In this document: piece after piece, positions 33,985 to 42,953 of the stretch
How the letters are laid out: every line of letters begins with the position of its first letter
Position numbering within the stretch: position 1 is the first letter of the stretch
Assembly (NCBI RefSeq): GCF_016464385.1
Contig: NZ_JADMLH010000024.1
Location: 1 to 64,000, forward strand
Origin: Nucisporomicrobium flavum
GTDB taxonomy: Bacteria; Actinomycetota; Actinomycetes; Mycobacteriales; Micromonosporaceae
Direction of reading: 5' to 3'
Length of the DNA stretch: 64,000 bases
Notes under the pieces: model-generated
What the model was told of the DNA's origin: nothing
Seen by the model: the letters and a program-made list of their open reading frames with translations, nothing else
Database searches by the model: none
Made by a program: the position numbers and the translations under genes

Positions 33985-34934
33985 CACGCCTCCTGGGGTG
34001 CTTCTGCGGGGTTGAGCGGGTACCCGTACGCGCGCAGCATCGGCGCGCACACCGCGCCGACGAGCCGCCGCTGGCTGCTGGGGAGCGAGCGCACCCAGGC
34101 GTCGTCGCGGCGCAGGGGCAGCCGGCCGACCGTGAAGCGCATGGGGTTGCCCGCGGCGCTGTGGCCCACGCCGAGGTCCGCGTACCCGTCACCGAGGAAG
34201 CTCAGGTCGGCCTCGCCGGCCGGGACGCCCGCGTAGTCGGCGAGCTCGCGCAGGGCGCCGCGCGGGTCCGTGAGGAACTGCTCGTAGCGGATCCGCTTCA
34301 CCGGCACGCCGCGGCGGGCGAGCAGACCGAACGCCGCGTTGTGCGCGTTCCACAGCAGGGCCGAGCGGCCGGGGGAGTAGCGGGTCATCTCGTCGCTGCC
34401 GTCGGTCTCCGGCCGGGAGATGGTCTTGGTCCAGGAGTACGCGACCCCGCGGGCGTCCCGGACGACGTGCACCACGCGCAGGTCCACGTCCTCCGCCCAG
34501 CGCAGCACGTGAGCGAGCGCGCTGTGCTTGGAGGAGTCGACGACCACCTCGGCGCCGGAAACTTCGGCGGCGGCGGCGTACACGCGGGCGTAGAAGCCGG
34601 CGTACTCGCGGACGTCGGCGAGCTGGGCCGGGGGCAGGGTCGCGGCGGCGAGACGGGGGATGAAACGGGTGCGTTCGACGGCGTTGCGCAGCGCGTGGAT
34701 GCGGTCGACGTCGACGTTGTGCCAGCCGCCGTACGCCCGCTCGCCGACCCGCCGCCAGAACGTGCAGGCCGCGAACCGTGCGCCGCAGCCGCACCGCTCG
34801 TTGTCCCGGATGTCGCGCTGCCAGAGGTGGACGATCTCGCCGAGCGCGCACACCGAGGGCAGCTGACCGAGCAGGCGCTCCACGAGCGTCGTTCCGCTTC
34901 GCCCTAATCCGCCCAGATATACAACGCGTGCCAC
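33984..34934 (-). CDS. PAPS-dependent sulfotransferase
   Basis: A 316-residue sulfotransferase. The 5'-phosphosulfate loop is GLGRSGTTLVERLLG, and the 3'-phosphate region is RVVHVVRDARGVAYSW with Ser/Arg. It lacks a signal or membrane segment and so acts in the cytoplasm, presumably on a lipid-linked or nucleotide-linked glycan. A CGCGARF Cys pair and later Cys residues might bind metal. The start is GTG at 34934 after AAGGTGGG. It is coupled to the GT2 gene and is distinct from the second sulfotransferase at 39486-40364. Confidence 0.87.
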   Translation of the reverse strand: MARVVYLGGLGRSGTTLVERLLGQLPSVCALGEIVHLWQRDIRDNERCGCGARFAACTFWRRVGERAYGGWHNVDVDRIHALRNAVERTRFIPRLAAATLPPAQLADVREYAGFYARVYAAAAEVSGAEVVVDSSKHSALAHVLRWAEDVDLRVVHVVRDARGVAYSWTKTISRPETDGSDEMTRYSPGRSALLWNAHNAAFGLLARRGVPVKRIRYEQFLTDPRGALRELADYAGVPAGEADLSFLGDGYADLGVGHSAAGNPMRFTVGRLPLRRDDAWVRSLPSSQRRLVGAVCAPMLRAYGYPLNPAEAPQEA

Positions 34935-34948
34935 TTCTGCCCACCTTC

Positions 34949-34980
34949 GCTCGTTTCGCTCCTATAACGAGCGAACGAGC
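34949..34980. promoter_or_regulatory. Inverted repeat in the divergent sulfotransferase / WecG gap
   Basis: gctcgtttcgctc and cgagcgaacgagc form an imperfect dyad (one-base offset) around ctataa. TATAAC at 34963-34968 could be a -10 for the plus-strand glycosyltransferase. An operator controlling both divergent genes is plausible. Confidence 0.45.
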
Positions 34981-34994
34981 TGGAAGGAGGCGCG

Positions 34995-35774
34995 ATGTCC
35001 ATCGAGGCTTTCGACCGCGTCCACCTCGACGGGACCGGGTTCGACCCGATCACCGAAGGGGAGGTGGTCGCGCTGGTCCGCGAGGCGATCGCGGCCGGTC
35101 GCGGGGGCCGGATCCTCACCCCGAACATCGACATCATGCGGCAGGCGCAGGGCGATCCGGAGGTGCGCGGGTACCTCGCCGACGCGGACCTGATCGTCGC
35201 CGACGGCATGCCGCTGGTCTGGGCCAGCCGGCTGAGCGGCACGCCGCTGCCCGAGCGCGTCGCGGGGAGCAGCCTGGTCTGGTCGCTGTCGCGCGGGCTC
35301 GGCCACGACGGCCGGTCGGTCTTCGTGATCGGGGGTACGCCGGCAGCCGACGGCGTGACCGACGGTGCGACCCGAGCCGCGGACCGGCTCGCCGCCGAGT
35401 GTGAGGGGCTGCGCGTCGCCGGCACGCTCTGCCCCGCCTTCGGCTTCGAGCGGGACGAGGCGGCGTACGCGGACTTCTGCAGCAAGGTCGCCGGCGCCGA
35501 GCCGGACATGGTCTTCGTCGGCCTGGGCTTCCCCAAGCAGGAAGCCGTCATCACCCGGCTGCGCGCGCTCATGCCGCGGGCGTGGTTCATCGGCTGCGGG
35601 GCGGCGGTCAACTTCGTCGCCGGGGACGTGGACCGGGCGCCGCGGTGGATGCAGCGGACCGGCCTCGAGTGGGCGCACCGGCTCGGCACCGAACCGCGGC
35701 GGCTCGCGGGGCGCTATCTCAAGCACGACGCCCCGTACGCGCTGCGGCTGCTCGCCCAGGCGCGCCGCCGCTAA
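34995..35774 (+). CDS. WecG/TagA/CpsF-family glycosyltransferase (GT26)
   Basis: A 259-residue GT26 enzyme. Such enzymes typically add ManNAc or a related sugar to an undecaprenyl-linked GlcNAc, an early step in wall or exopolysaccharide assembly. The motifs TPNIDIMRQA, ADGMPLVWASR and VGLGFPKQE are characteristic. No transmembrane segment is seen; family members bind the membrane peripherally. ATG 34995 follows GGAAGGAGG. It diverges from the sulfotransferase/GT2 pair. The initiating phosphoglycosyltransferase that should act before it is not in this window. Confidence 0.88.
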   Translation: MSIEAFDRVHLDGTGFDPITEGEVVALVREAIAAGRGGRILTPNIDIMRQAQGDPEVRGYLADADLIVADGMPLVWASRLSGTPLPERVAGSSLVWSLSRGLGHDGRSVFVIGGTPAADGVTDGATRAADRLAAECEGLRVAGTLCPAFGFERDEAAYADFCSKVAGAEPDMVFVGLGFPKQEAVITRLRALMPRAWFIGCGAAVNFVAGDVDRAPRWMQRTGLEWAHRLGTEPRRLAGRYLKHDAPYALRLLAQARRR

Positions 35775-35809
35775 CAAGACGGACGTACGGTTTGGGTTAG
35801 GGTGGCGGC

Positions 35810-36187
35810 ATGGCATTCACGTTCGAGCGTCTCCACCATGTCCTGCTGGCCATCCCGCCCGGCGGCGAGGACGTCGCCCGCGCCTTCTACGGCGGCGTCC
35901 TCGGCATGACCGAGCTGGCGAAGCCGGAGTCACTGCGGCAGCGCGGCGGCTGCTGGTTCCGTGGGGGCGGCTGGGAGGTGCACCTGGGCGTCGAGAAGGA
36001 CTTCGTGGCCGCGCGCAAGGCGCACCCGGGCGTCCTCGTCGACGACCTCGACGCCCTGGCCGCCGCGCTGAGCGAGGCCGGGCGGCCGGTGGACTGGGAT
36101 CCGGACTTCCCGGGCCACCGCCGCCTCTACTCGTTCGACGACCACGGCAACCGGCTCGAGTTCCTGCAACCGCTTTCCGCGGAATGA
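35810..36187 (+). CDS. VOC (glyoxalase-like) family protein
   Basis: A 125-residue protein with two beta-alpha-beta-beta-beta modules. It has LHHVLLAIPPG at the start, FYGGVLGM, VHLGVEKDF and the C-terminal DDHGNRLEFLQP, whose Glu is a typical metal ligand. His/Glu placement fits a metal-dependent VOC enzyme, but the substrate is unknown. The ATG 35810 is preceded by only weak Shine-Dalgarno sequence. It sits between WecG and the convergent GH26-like gene and has no obvious role in glycan synthesis. Confidence 0.82.
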   Translation: MAFTFERLHHVLLAIPPGGEDVARAFYGGVLGMTELAKPESLRQRGGCWFRGGGWEVHLGVEKDFVAARKAHPGVLVDDLDALAAALSEAGRPVDWDPDFPGHRRLYSFDDHGNRLEFLQPLSAE

Positions 36188-36197
36188 CAAAGGCCGG

Positions 36198-37196
36198 TCA
36201 CTGCGGGTTGAAGTACGGGTCCTTCGTCAGCCGGGTGAACGCCTTGAACGCCGGCCGGTCCCCGGCGAGCTGGAACTGCTGCTTCGGCCCGTTGCCCTCC
36301 GGATCGGACTCGAAGTAGACGACCGCCTTGATCTGCGGGTTGGCCTTGAACGTGCGCTGCGCGTCCCGCAGCCACGCCGCCCGGCCGGCCGAGCCCCACG
36401 CCTTGGCCACGCCGAACTCGCCGATGATGACGGGCTTCGGCCGCTGCGCCGCCCAGGTGAGGAACGGGCCCATCAGCTGCCCGATCGGCTGGAACAGGTT
36501 GCCGGCGTACACGTCGACGCAGGTCCAGTCGACCTGGTCGTCGCCGGGGTAGAACGCCGGGGCGTCGCCGCGGATGAACCCCTCCGCGGTGGGACACCAC
36601 ACCCACGAGACGTTCTTCACCCGCTCCTGCGCGAAGATGCCGCGGATGTGCTTGTACGCGGCGATGTAGTCCTCGCCGGACCACATCGTCGCCCGCAGGT
36701 TGGGCCGGTCCATCTCCCAGCGCACCCGCAGCAGCAGCGGCTTTTTCACCTTGCGGATCGCTTTGGCCTGCTTGCGGATCAGCCGGTCGTGCTCGCCCGC
36801 GGTGATCGAGCGGTTGTCCCCGGTCGCCCAGCTGACCATCAGCGTCGCGCCCTGGTCCAGCAGGTCGGCGTCGGACTCGGTGCCGACCATCTGCTCGAAC
36901 CGGCGGTACGTGTTGACGATGTCCAGCCGCCGGCCGAGGTCGTCCTCGAGCCCGTCGACCGCCTGGAGGCGGCCCTCGTGGGTCAACTCGTCCGGCTTGA
37001 TCCACGCGCCGACGTACGCGCCCTCGGCGGGCGCCTCGAACGGTCCCGCCTCGAACGGTCCCGGGTTCACCGCGACGGCGACCGGCGGGCTGGTCAGGTC
37101 GGGTGACGGCGTCGGCTCGGGCTCGGCCCGCCGGTGCGAGGTGCAGCCGGCGAGCACGAGCGCGACGACGCCCAGGAGGGCGACAGGGCGGCGCAC
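36198..37196 (-). CDS. GH26-like glycoside hydrolase lipoprotein
   Basis: A 332-residue extracellular lipoprotein: signal with lipobox LAGC (lipidated Cys18), a Pro-rich linker to about residue 55, then a TIM-barrel glycosidase domain. The likely acid/base Glu is E161 in RVRWEMDRPN and the likely nucleophile is E260 in VIIGEFG. This is the clan GH-A arrangement, closest by eye to family 26 (beta-mannanase-like). The start is GTG at 37196, six bases after the methyltransferase stop. It is the last gene of the exopolysaccharide operon and probably trims or releases the polymer at the cell surface. Confidence 0.8.
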   Translation of the reverse strand: MRRPVALLGVVALVLAGCTSHRRAEPEPTPSPDLTSPPVAVAVNPGPFEAGPFEAPAEGAYVGAWIKPDELTHEGRLQAVDGLEDDLGRRLDIVNTYRRFEQMVGTESDADLLDQGATLMVSWATGDNRSITAGEHDRLIRKQAKAIRKVKKPLLLRVRWEMDRPNLRATMWSGEDYIAAYKHIRGIFAQERVKNVSWVWCPTAEGFIRGDAPAFYPGDDQVDWTCVDVYAGNLFQPIGQLMGPFLTWAAQRPKPVIIGEFGVAKAWGSAGRAAWLRDAQRTFKANPQIKAVVYFESDPEGNGPKQQFQLAGDRPAFKAFTRLTKDPYFNPQ

Positions 37197-37201
37197 GGCG
37201 G

Positions 37202-37933
37202 TTACTTCTTCCGGCGCGCCGTGTAGACGACGTTCACAGCGAAGCCGTCGGTGCCGGGCAGGGCCCGGGCCGCCGCGTCCGCCGCCCGGGCGAGCGGGTT
37301 CTTGTTCAGCGACTCGGTCAGCATCGAGAAGCCTCGCCGCTCGACGATCTCGAAGCCGTGCCGGGCCAGCAGCGCCTCGACGTCGGCGTGCGACAGCTCG
37401 GCGAACCAGCGCTGCCCGGAGTGCCGGCGCGCGCGCAGGTGCCGTACCGAGCCGGCGTTGCCGTGGTTCTCCACCACCAGCACGCCCGCGTCCCGGGTCG
37501 GCAGCGCCTTGGCGGCGAAGGCGATCGCCCGCTCGCGGACCGTCTCGTCCACGTTGAGCAGCAGTCGGAACATCGTGACGATCGCCGGGTGCCCGGCCGG
37601 CACGGGGTTCGGCACCGGGCCGTCCGCGGGGATCTGGTGCCACTGCGCCCGCGAGCCGACCTCCTCCGCCTTCGCCATCATCTCGGCCGAGGTGTCGTAG
37701 CCGTGCGCCTCCCGGACCAGCCCGTGCAGCGTCCGGATCGCCCGGCCCGTCCCGCAGGCGAAGTCGTGCTGCACCGGCTGCTTCGCCCCGAACTCGCGCT
37801 GCACGAGCTTGCGCAGGTACGCCTGCTGCCGCTCGTTGATCTGCGAGGCGTAGCTGTCCGGCGCGTACGTGACGTGCTCGTACTTGGCGACGGCGTCGGC
37901 GTCCTGGAACACCTTGGTGTATTCGGTGGTCAA
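37202..37933 (-). CDS. SAM-dependent methyltransferase
   Basis: A 243-residue class I methyltransferase. The SAM-binding motif I is degenerate-looking but recognisable (HDFACGTGRAIRTL), followed by GYDTSAEMMAKAEEV (acidic motif). The start is TTG at 37933, with AAGGAGG five bases before it. This TTG overlaps the stop of the flippase gene (TTGA). The acceptor is unknown. Given its place between flippase and glycosidase genes, it may methylate a sugar or lipid carrier of the exopolysaccharide. Confidence 0.82.
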   Translation of the reverse strand: MTTEYTKVFQDADAVAKYEHVTYAPDSYASQINERQQAYLRKLVQREFGAKQPVQHDFACGTGRAIRTLHGLVREAHGYDTSAEMMAKAEEVGSRAQWHQIPADGPVPNPVPAGHPAIVTMFRLLLNVDETVRERAIAFAAKALPTRDAGVLVVENHGNAGSVRHLRARRHSGQRWFAELSHADVEALLARHGFEIVERRGFSMLTESLNKNPLARAADAAARALPGTDGFAVNVVYTARRKK

Positions 37934-39489
37934 CCGGTCCTCCTTGACATGAGCTTGCGTGGCTTGAAGGCGTCGAGTGCGAGGGGGCGGCGCAGCAGCC
38001 AGGCGCCCGCGGCGAACGCGGGCACCGCCACGCCGGCCGCCAGCGCCAGACCGGTCGTGCCGGTCCCGGTCAGCACCGTCACGGCCCGGGGGAGTACGCC
38101 GAAGCAGGCCACCGACAGCGCCCCCGCAGCGAGCGTTCCCCGACCGAACGGGTGCAGCCGCGCCACCCGGCCCACCTGGACGAGCGGCAGCAGGTTGTTG
38201 GCGACCATGGCGCAGGCGAGCCCGATCGCGGCGCCGAGCGCGCCGTACCGGGGGATCAGCAGCACGTCGAGGCCGATCGTGACGACGAGCGCGACCAGGA
38301 CGTTGTAGAGGTTCCACGAGGTACGCCCGGCCATCGCGAGCACCATGTCGACCATGCCGCACCCGGTGGCGACGAGCATCGCGCAGGCCAGCACCACCAC
38401 GACGGGCGTACCGGCGACGTAGGACTCGCCGAACAGCCGCAGGTACAGCGGCGCGAAGAGGATGACCAGCAGGTTGATCGGCCAGGTCACCAGGACGAGC
38501 CAGCCCGTCGCGGTCTGGTAGAGGTGGTTCGCGCTCGCGCGGTCCCCGACGGCCAGGGCCTCGGCGAGGCGGGGCTGCACGGACTGCGAGATGCCCTGGT
38601 TGGCGAACTGGATCAGCACGACGAACCGGCCGGCGACCGCGTACACGGCGGCCGGGACGAGGCCGCCCAGCGCCGCCACGAGCAGCACGTCCACCCGCTG
38701 CAGGGCGAGCTGCGCGACGCTGGCGAGCGCGCGCGGGCCGGTGAACCGCCAGAAGTCCCGGCGCAGGTCGAGGCGTTCGCTGCGCCGGGTCCGGAACCGC
38801 TCCGGCTTGCCGGCCAGGTAGATCTTGCGCAGCGCGAGCGCGGCCAGGACCGTGACCGGCAGGTACGGCGCCACCCACGCGAGCGCGAACGCGGGCAGCG
38901 AGGCGCTGGTCCACATCGCCGCCGCCCCCGCCGCCCCGATGCACAGCAACTGCAGCGTGCTGCGCAGGACGCGGTCGAGGGTGACGGTGGGCCGCATCGC
39001 CTTGTACCCGCGGGTGGCGGTCAGCAGGGCGTCGGTCATCGCCTGCAACGGCAGGAACAGCGCCAGGACGCGCAGCCCGGCGATGTGCTCGTGGCGTACG
39101 TGCGGCGAGTCGGCGGCGGTGAGCCCGGCGATCGCGGGCGCGGCGAGCCACATGGCGACGCCGAGCACGACCGCCAGCACCAGCACGGGTGTCAGCCCGG
39201 TACGCAGGCACGCGCCGAGCAGGTGGTCGCGGCCGGTGGCGCGCAGCCGGGCCGGCCAGTACACCAGGCCCGTCTGGGTGCCGAGCTTCGCCAGACCGCC
39301 GACCAGCACGAACGCCGCGGTCGCCGCGAAGAACGCGCCGGCCTGCTCGGCGCCGAGGGCGCGCGCGACCACCCAGGTGACCACGACGCCCGTGCCGCCG
39401 GCCAGCGCGGACCCCACCATGTTGGCGAGACCCCCGCGGGCGACCCCTCGAGCCTTCGATGCGGTGGGGGCCTCGAGAGTGGCCGTCAC
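37930..39489 (-). CDS. Wzx-like oligosaccharide flippase
   Basis: A 519-residue MOP-superfamily membrane protein with about 12-14 hydrophobic segments and the N-terminal pattern of polysaccharide flippases (ARGGLANMVGSALAGGTGVV). It would move undecaprenyl-linked repeat units across the membrane. I take GTG 39489, which overlaps the stop of the sulfotransferase gene (GTGA). A GTG at 39522 would add eleven residues. The neighbouring Wzy- and Wzz-like genes fit a Wzx/Wzy-dependent pathway. Confidence 0.85.
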   Translation of the reverse strand: MTATLEAPTASKARGVARGGLANMVGSALAGGTGVVVTWVVARALGAEQAGAFFAATAAFVLVGGLAKLGTQTGLVYWPARLRATGRDHLLGACLRTGLTPVLVLAVVLGVAMWLAAPAIAGLTAADSPHVRHEHIAGLRVLALFLPLQAMTDALLTATRGYKAMRPTVTLDRVLRSTLQLLCIGAAGAAAMWTSASLPAFALAWVAPYLPVTVLAALALRKIYLAGKPERFRTRRSERLDLRRDFWRFTGPRALASVAQLALQRVDVLLVAALGGLVPAAVYAVAGRFVVLIQFANQGISQSVQPRLAEALAVGDRASANHLYQTATGWLVLVTWPINLLVILFAPLYLRLFGESYVAGTPVVVVLACAMLVATGCGMVDMVLAMAGRTSWNLYNVLVALVVTIGLDVLLIPRYGALGAAIGLACAMVANNLLPLVQVGRVARLHPFGRGTLAAGALSVACFGVLPRAVTVLTGTGTTGLALAAGVAVPAFAAGAWLLRRPLALDAFKPRKLMSRRTG

Positions 39490-40364
39490 GCTTGGCGCCA
39501 GATGGGTACGCGGCCCAGCCACGTGATCAAAGCGTCGTCGTGCGGCGCGTAGTGGTTGGTCAGCTCACGGCGGATCCCCGGGTCCATGTCGGACTGCCGG
39601 GGCCGGGCGTTGTGCCGCTCGAACTCCGGGTGCCCCAGGTTGATCGGCAGCCCGAGGAACGCGCAGACCTCGTCGTACACCTGCTCCGGCTGGCTGAAGA
39701 AGCGCTCGCTCTCCACCACGTGGATGCGTTCCCGGCCCACGTGCTGCGCCATGACGCTCAGGTAGCGGGCGTACTCGCCGCGGGCGCGGTAGGCGTGGTG
39801 CTGGTGGGCGAACGAGTAGTACTTCGGGTCCGCGGCGAGCATGTCCTCCTGGCGGTGCAGCCGCGCCGGTTCGAGCGCGAGCGCGTTGCCGAAGTCGTGC
39901 TCCGGTTCGAAGTCGCGGGCCACCTCATGGTGGTGCTGCGAGTACGCCCGCTCCACCGGGTCGCGGACCAGCACCACGAGCTTCGCCCCGGGCAGGTCCG
40001 CGGCGATCCGGGCGGCCGCCTGCGGGTGGTACATGTAGTACGGGCTCGACTCGAACGTCTGCGCCGGTACGCCGTGACGCTCGTACACCTTGTCGGCCTG
40101 GCGCTGCAGCGGGAAGTGCGCCTTGTACCAGGACATGCCGCGCTCGTACGAGACGTCGAAGTAGTGCACGCCCTTGTGCAGCACGGCCTTGAGCACCGCC
40201 GGGTGCTGCGACAGCGCCCGGTACAGCGACGTGGTGCCGCACCGCTGGCCGCCGCAGATGAGGAACGACGGGATCATCCGGCTGGGCGCGGTGAGCCGGC
40301 CGTACGACCTCGACCCGAGGTGCACGACGCGCTTGACCGGCGCGGGAACTTTGCGAACGTCCAT
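39486..40364 (-). CDS. PAPS-dependent sulfotransferase (domain 1 type)
   Basis: A 292-residue sulfotransferase resembling heparan- or glycolipid-type enzymes. The PAPS 5' loop is ICGGQRCGTTSLYRAL, the 3'-phosphate site is KLVVLVRDPVERAYSQ, and the FESSPYYMYHP segment is typical of bacterial glycan or nodulation-factor sulfotransferases. It is cytoplasmic. ATG 40364 shares its A with the stop of the phosphotransferase gene (TGATG), and its 3' end overlaps the flippase gene. Embedded in the exopolysaccharide operon, it is the strongest evidence that the repeat unit is sulfated. Confidence 0.88.
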   Translation of the reverse strand: MDVRKVPAPVKRVVHLGSRSYGRLTAPSRMIPSFLICGGQRCGTTSLYRALSQHPAVLKAVLHKGVHYFDVSYERGMSWYKAHFPLQRQADKVYERHGVPAQTFESSPYYMYHPQAAARIAADLPGAKLVVLVRDPVERAYSQHHHEVARDFEPEHDFGNALALEPARLHRQEDMLAADPKYYSFAHQHHAYRARGEYARYLSVMAQHVGRERIHVVESERFFSQPEQVYDEVCAFLGLPINLGHPEFERHNARPRQSDMDPGIRRELTNHYAPHDDALITWLGRVPIWRQA

Positions 40365-41590
40365 CAGAGTTGCTCGACCCTTCGGATCAGTACGGGCAGC
40401 AGCCACGTGCCGAGCACGCCCAGGCGCGCGCCGGCCTCGGCCTGCCGGTCGGTCAGGTAGCGCACGGCCAGGTCGACCAGGTACAGCAGCGCGGTCAGCT
40501 CCTGCGCGTCCGGCGCGACCCCGAACGGCTGGAGGAGCTCGCCGGCGCGGCGTACGGTCGCCTCCACCGCGCCCTCGGCGTCGCCGGAGGCCTGGATGCG
40601 GCGCTGCAGCTCGTGGTGGACCGCGTCGAAGCCGGTCGGCACGCCCTTGGTGAACCGTTCCCAGTCCCACACCAGCAGCGCGTCCGCGAGGTTCGCCATG
40701 TTCCACGGCGCCCAGTCGCCGTGCCAGGCGCCGTACCGCAGGGTGGTGTGACCGGCGTGCGTGGCCAGCAGCTCCGCGGCCGACGCCAGCGCGGCCCCCT
40801 CCGGCCGGTCCGCGACGGCCGTGAGGCGCCCGCGCAGCTCCGCCCAGTACGCGCTGCCGACCAGGCTCCCGCTCGTGTAGCCGCAGCACCCGGCGATGTC
40901 GAGCATGGCGGCGGTGAGCCGGCGCGGGGTCAGCGGCGCCCGCGGCAGCCACACCGGCAGCGCCGACTGGATGAGCACCTGCGAGCCGCGCCACACCCCG
41001 GCGTGCAGCACGCGCGGGACGGTCAGCTTGCTCAGGCCGACGGTCCCGAGCGCGGTCAGCGCCGCGGTCTCCGCCTTGACCAGGCGCTGGGTCAGCGGGC
41101 CGGTGCCCATCTTGCCGAAGCCGAAGGTCTCGCCCTCGGGGCTGATCAGCTGCAGCACCGGCTTGCGGTTGGCGCGCGCCGGTCCGATGTGGATGCTCAC
41201 CGACAGCTCGCGGCCCAGCGCCTCCCGCAGGTAGCCGTCGATGCTCCCGGCGGCCGGGCCGGTGATCCGGATCCGGTCGCGCAGCAGGACGCTGGAGGCG
41301 CCCGTCCGCAGCGCGGCCACGACGGCGTCCCGCTTGAGCCGGGCGGCGCGCGACTGCGGCTCGGCGTACCGGCGTACGGCCGCCGCGGAGACCCGGCGCG
41401 ACGTCGTGGGCACCAGCAGCCGGGGGCGGCGTGCGTCCGGGACGACCACGTACTCGGCGATCGCCTCGCCCCGCCGGTCCTCGGTGCTGCACGGCGCCGG
41501 ATAGAGCAGCTCGAGCACCTCGGCCAGGTACTGCGTACGCAGCGCCGAGTCGCCGGCGGTCAGCTCCGCCGGCGCGGTCTTAACGGGCAT
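40364..41590 (-). CDS. Aminoglycoside phosphotransferase-like kinase of the exopolysaccharide operon
   Basis: A 408-residue protein whose C-terminal half has the APH/choline-kinase catalytic loop WHGDWAPWN and the metal motif VWDWERF. The N-terminal ~130 residues show no motif I recognise. It probably phosphorylates a sugar, a lipid or another small molecule rather than an antibiotic, because it is locked between polymerase and sulfotransferase genes by an 11-bp overlap on one side and TGATG coupling on the other. The start is ATG 41590. The substrate is unknown. Confidence 0.75.
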   Translation of the reverse strand: MPVKTAPAELTAGDSALRTQYLAEVLELLYPAPCSTEDRRGEAIAEYVVVPDARRPRLLVPTTSRRVSAAAVRRYAEPQSRAARLKRDAVVAALRTGASSVLLRDRIRITGPAAGSIDGYLREALGRELSVSIHIGPARANRKPVLQLISPEGETFGFGKMGTGPLTQRLVKAETAALTALGTVGLSKLTVPRVLHAGVWRGSQVLIQSALPVWLPRAPLTPRRLTAAMLDIAGCCGYTSGSLVGSAYWAELRGRLTAVADRPEGAALASAAELLATHAGHTTLRYGAWHGDWAPWNMANLADALLVWDWERFTKGVPTGFDAVHHELQRRIQASGDAEGAVEATVRRAGELLQPFGVAPDAQELTALLYLVDLAVRYLTDRQAEAGARLGVLGTWLLPVLIRRVEQL

Positions 41591-42953
41591 CAGCGTCCCC
41601 CTCGAGTTGGTTGCGCCACAGCAGCGCGTAGGCCAGGAACATGAACGCCAGGGGGGTGGGGATCGCGTTGTACCAGAACATCGCGGTGAACGAGCTGACG
41701 ATGGCGGCGCCGGCTGCGATGCCGATCGGCGTACGGTCGCGCCGGAACCGCCACAAGCCGTAGCCGAAGAAACCCAGGTACGCGATCGTGCCGACGGCGC
41801 CGTGGGCGTACAGCAGCTGCCACAGCTGACCGTTGCCGCCGACGGTGAAGTTGCCGCAGCGCTCACAGCTGGCGCTCTCGCCGACCGTGATCGAGTTGCG
41901 GCCGCCGATGGTGTTGCGGGTGGACCCGTAGCCGATGACGGGCGAGTCGACGAAGCCGTCCACCGCACGTTGCACGAGGAACGAGCGCACGCCGTTGGAC
42001 TTGCCGTTGTCGAGCCGGGCGTCGACCACGTCGCCGAGGGGCGTGGCGATCAGGGCGACGACCAGCCCCACGGCGGCCAGCACCACGGCCGCGATGATCC
42101 AGAGCCGGCCCATCAGCACGTACCGGACGGCGACGTAGAGGACGACGACGCCGATGCCGATCCACAGTCCACGGTTCAGCGAGACCACCGCGGGGATCAC
42201 CGCGACCGCCAGGCACAGCACCGCGAGCAGCTTGGTCCCGGCGTTACGGGTCGCCCAGGCGGCCACCACGAGCCAGCCCATGAGCAGGCAGAAGTTGTTG
42301 CCCCAGGTGTTCGTGTAGCCCCACGGCGCGGCCGGGCGGGGCTTCTCGCCGCCGACCAGGTCCATGATCTGTGCCGCGTACGGGTGCACCAGCGACTGCA
42401 CGAAGCCCTTGGACCGTACGCCGCCCGGCAGCAGCCACTCGACCGGCGAGGTGAACTCGAACGTGCCGGCGAGGATGCCCAGCAGGCCGCCGGCGACGGT
42501 CACCACGAACAGCCAGCCGAGCAGCTTGACCAGGCGCCGCCGGGGCAGCTCGAGCTCGGTCAGGTTGCCGGTGTAGACGAGCAGGACGGTCAGGGCCGCG
42601 TACATGACGAGCCGGTAGATCACCGCGACCAGCCGGTCCGTCGCCGCCTCGGCCACCGTGCCGGCCGGGTCGGCGCCCAGCGCCGCGATGCTGATGACGA
42701 CCGCGGCCAGGAACAGCGCCCACCAGCCGAAGCCGGGCGGCAGCCGCAGCGGCCGTCCGGCTGCCCGCCGCCGGACCAGCAGCACCAGCATCGGCGCGGC
42801 CATGATCGGGAAGATCAGCACGCCCAGGCCGAGCGCCCACCACAGCGGGTACAGGGCCAGGATGCCCGCCACCGGCCAGGCCGGGAGCCGGGTGGGCCGC
42901 TCGGGTGCCGCGCTGTGCGCCGCCCGCTGCGTGCGGGGGACGACCAGGGTCAC
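41580..42953 (-). CDS. O-antigen ligase / Wzy-like polymerase
   Basis: A 457-residue polytopic membrane protein with about ten to twelve hydrophobic segments. A large extracytoplasmic loop lies between about residues 320 and 380 (around IGYGSTRNTIGGRNSITVG). That loop has the conserved GxG-type region and a CERCG cysteine pair. This is the Wzy/WaaL architecture, so it likely polymerises flipped repeat units. GTG 42953 overlaps the stop of the Wzz-like gene (GTGA). Its 3' end overlaps the kinase gene by 11 bp. Confidence 0.82.
   Translation of the reverse strand: MTLVVPRTQRAAHSAAPERPTRLPAWPVAGILALYPLWWALGLGVLIFPIMAAPMLVLLVRRRAAGRPLRLPPGFGWWALFLAAVVISIAALGADPAGTVAEAATDRLVAVIYRLVMYAALTVLLVYTGNLTELELPRRRLVKLLGWLFVVTVAGGLLGILAGTFEFTSPVEWLLPGGVRSKGFVQSLVHPYAAQIMDLVGGEKPRPAAPWGYTNTWGNNFCLLMGWLVVAAWATRNAGTKLLAVLCLAVAVIPAVVSLNRGLWIGIGVVVLYVAVRYVLMGRLWIIAAVVLAAVGLVVALIATPLGDVVDARLDNGKSNGVRSFLVQRAVDGFVDSPVIGYGSTRNTIGGRNSITVGESASCERCGNFTVGGNGQLWQLLYAHGAVGTIAYLGFFGYGLWRFRRDRTPIGIAAGAAIVSSFTAMFWYNAIPTPLAFMFLAYALLWRNQLEGDADAR

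Noticed and set aside
40364-41590. Antibiotic resistance gene (aminoglycoside phosphotransferase)
   Set aside because: Only the generic kinase loop is shared. Operon overlaps place it in polysaccharide synthesis.
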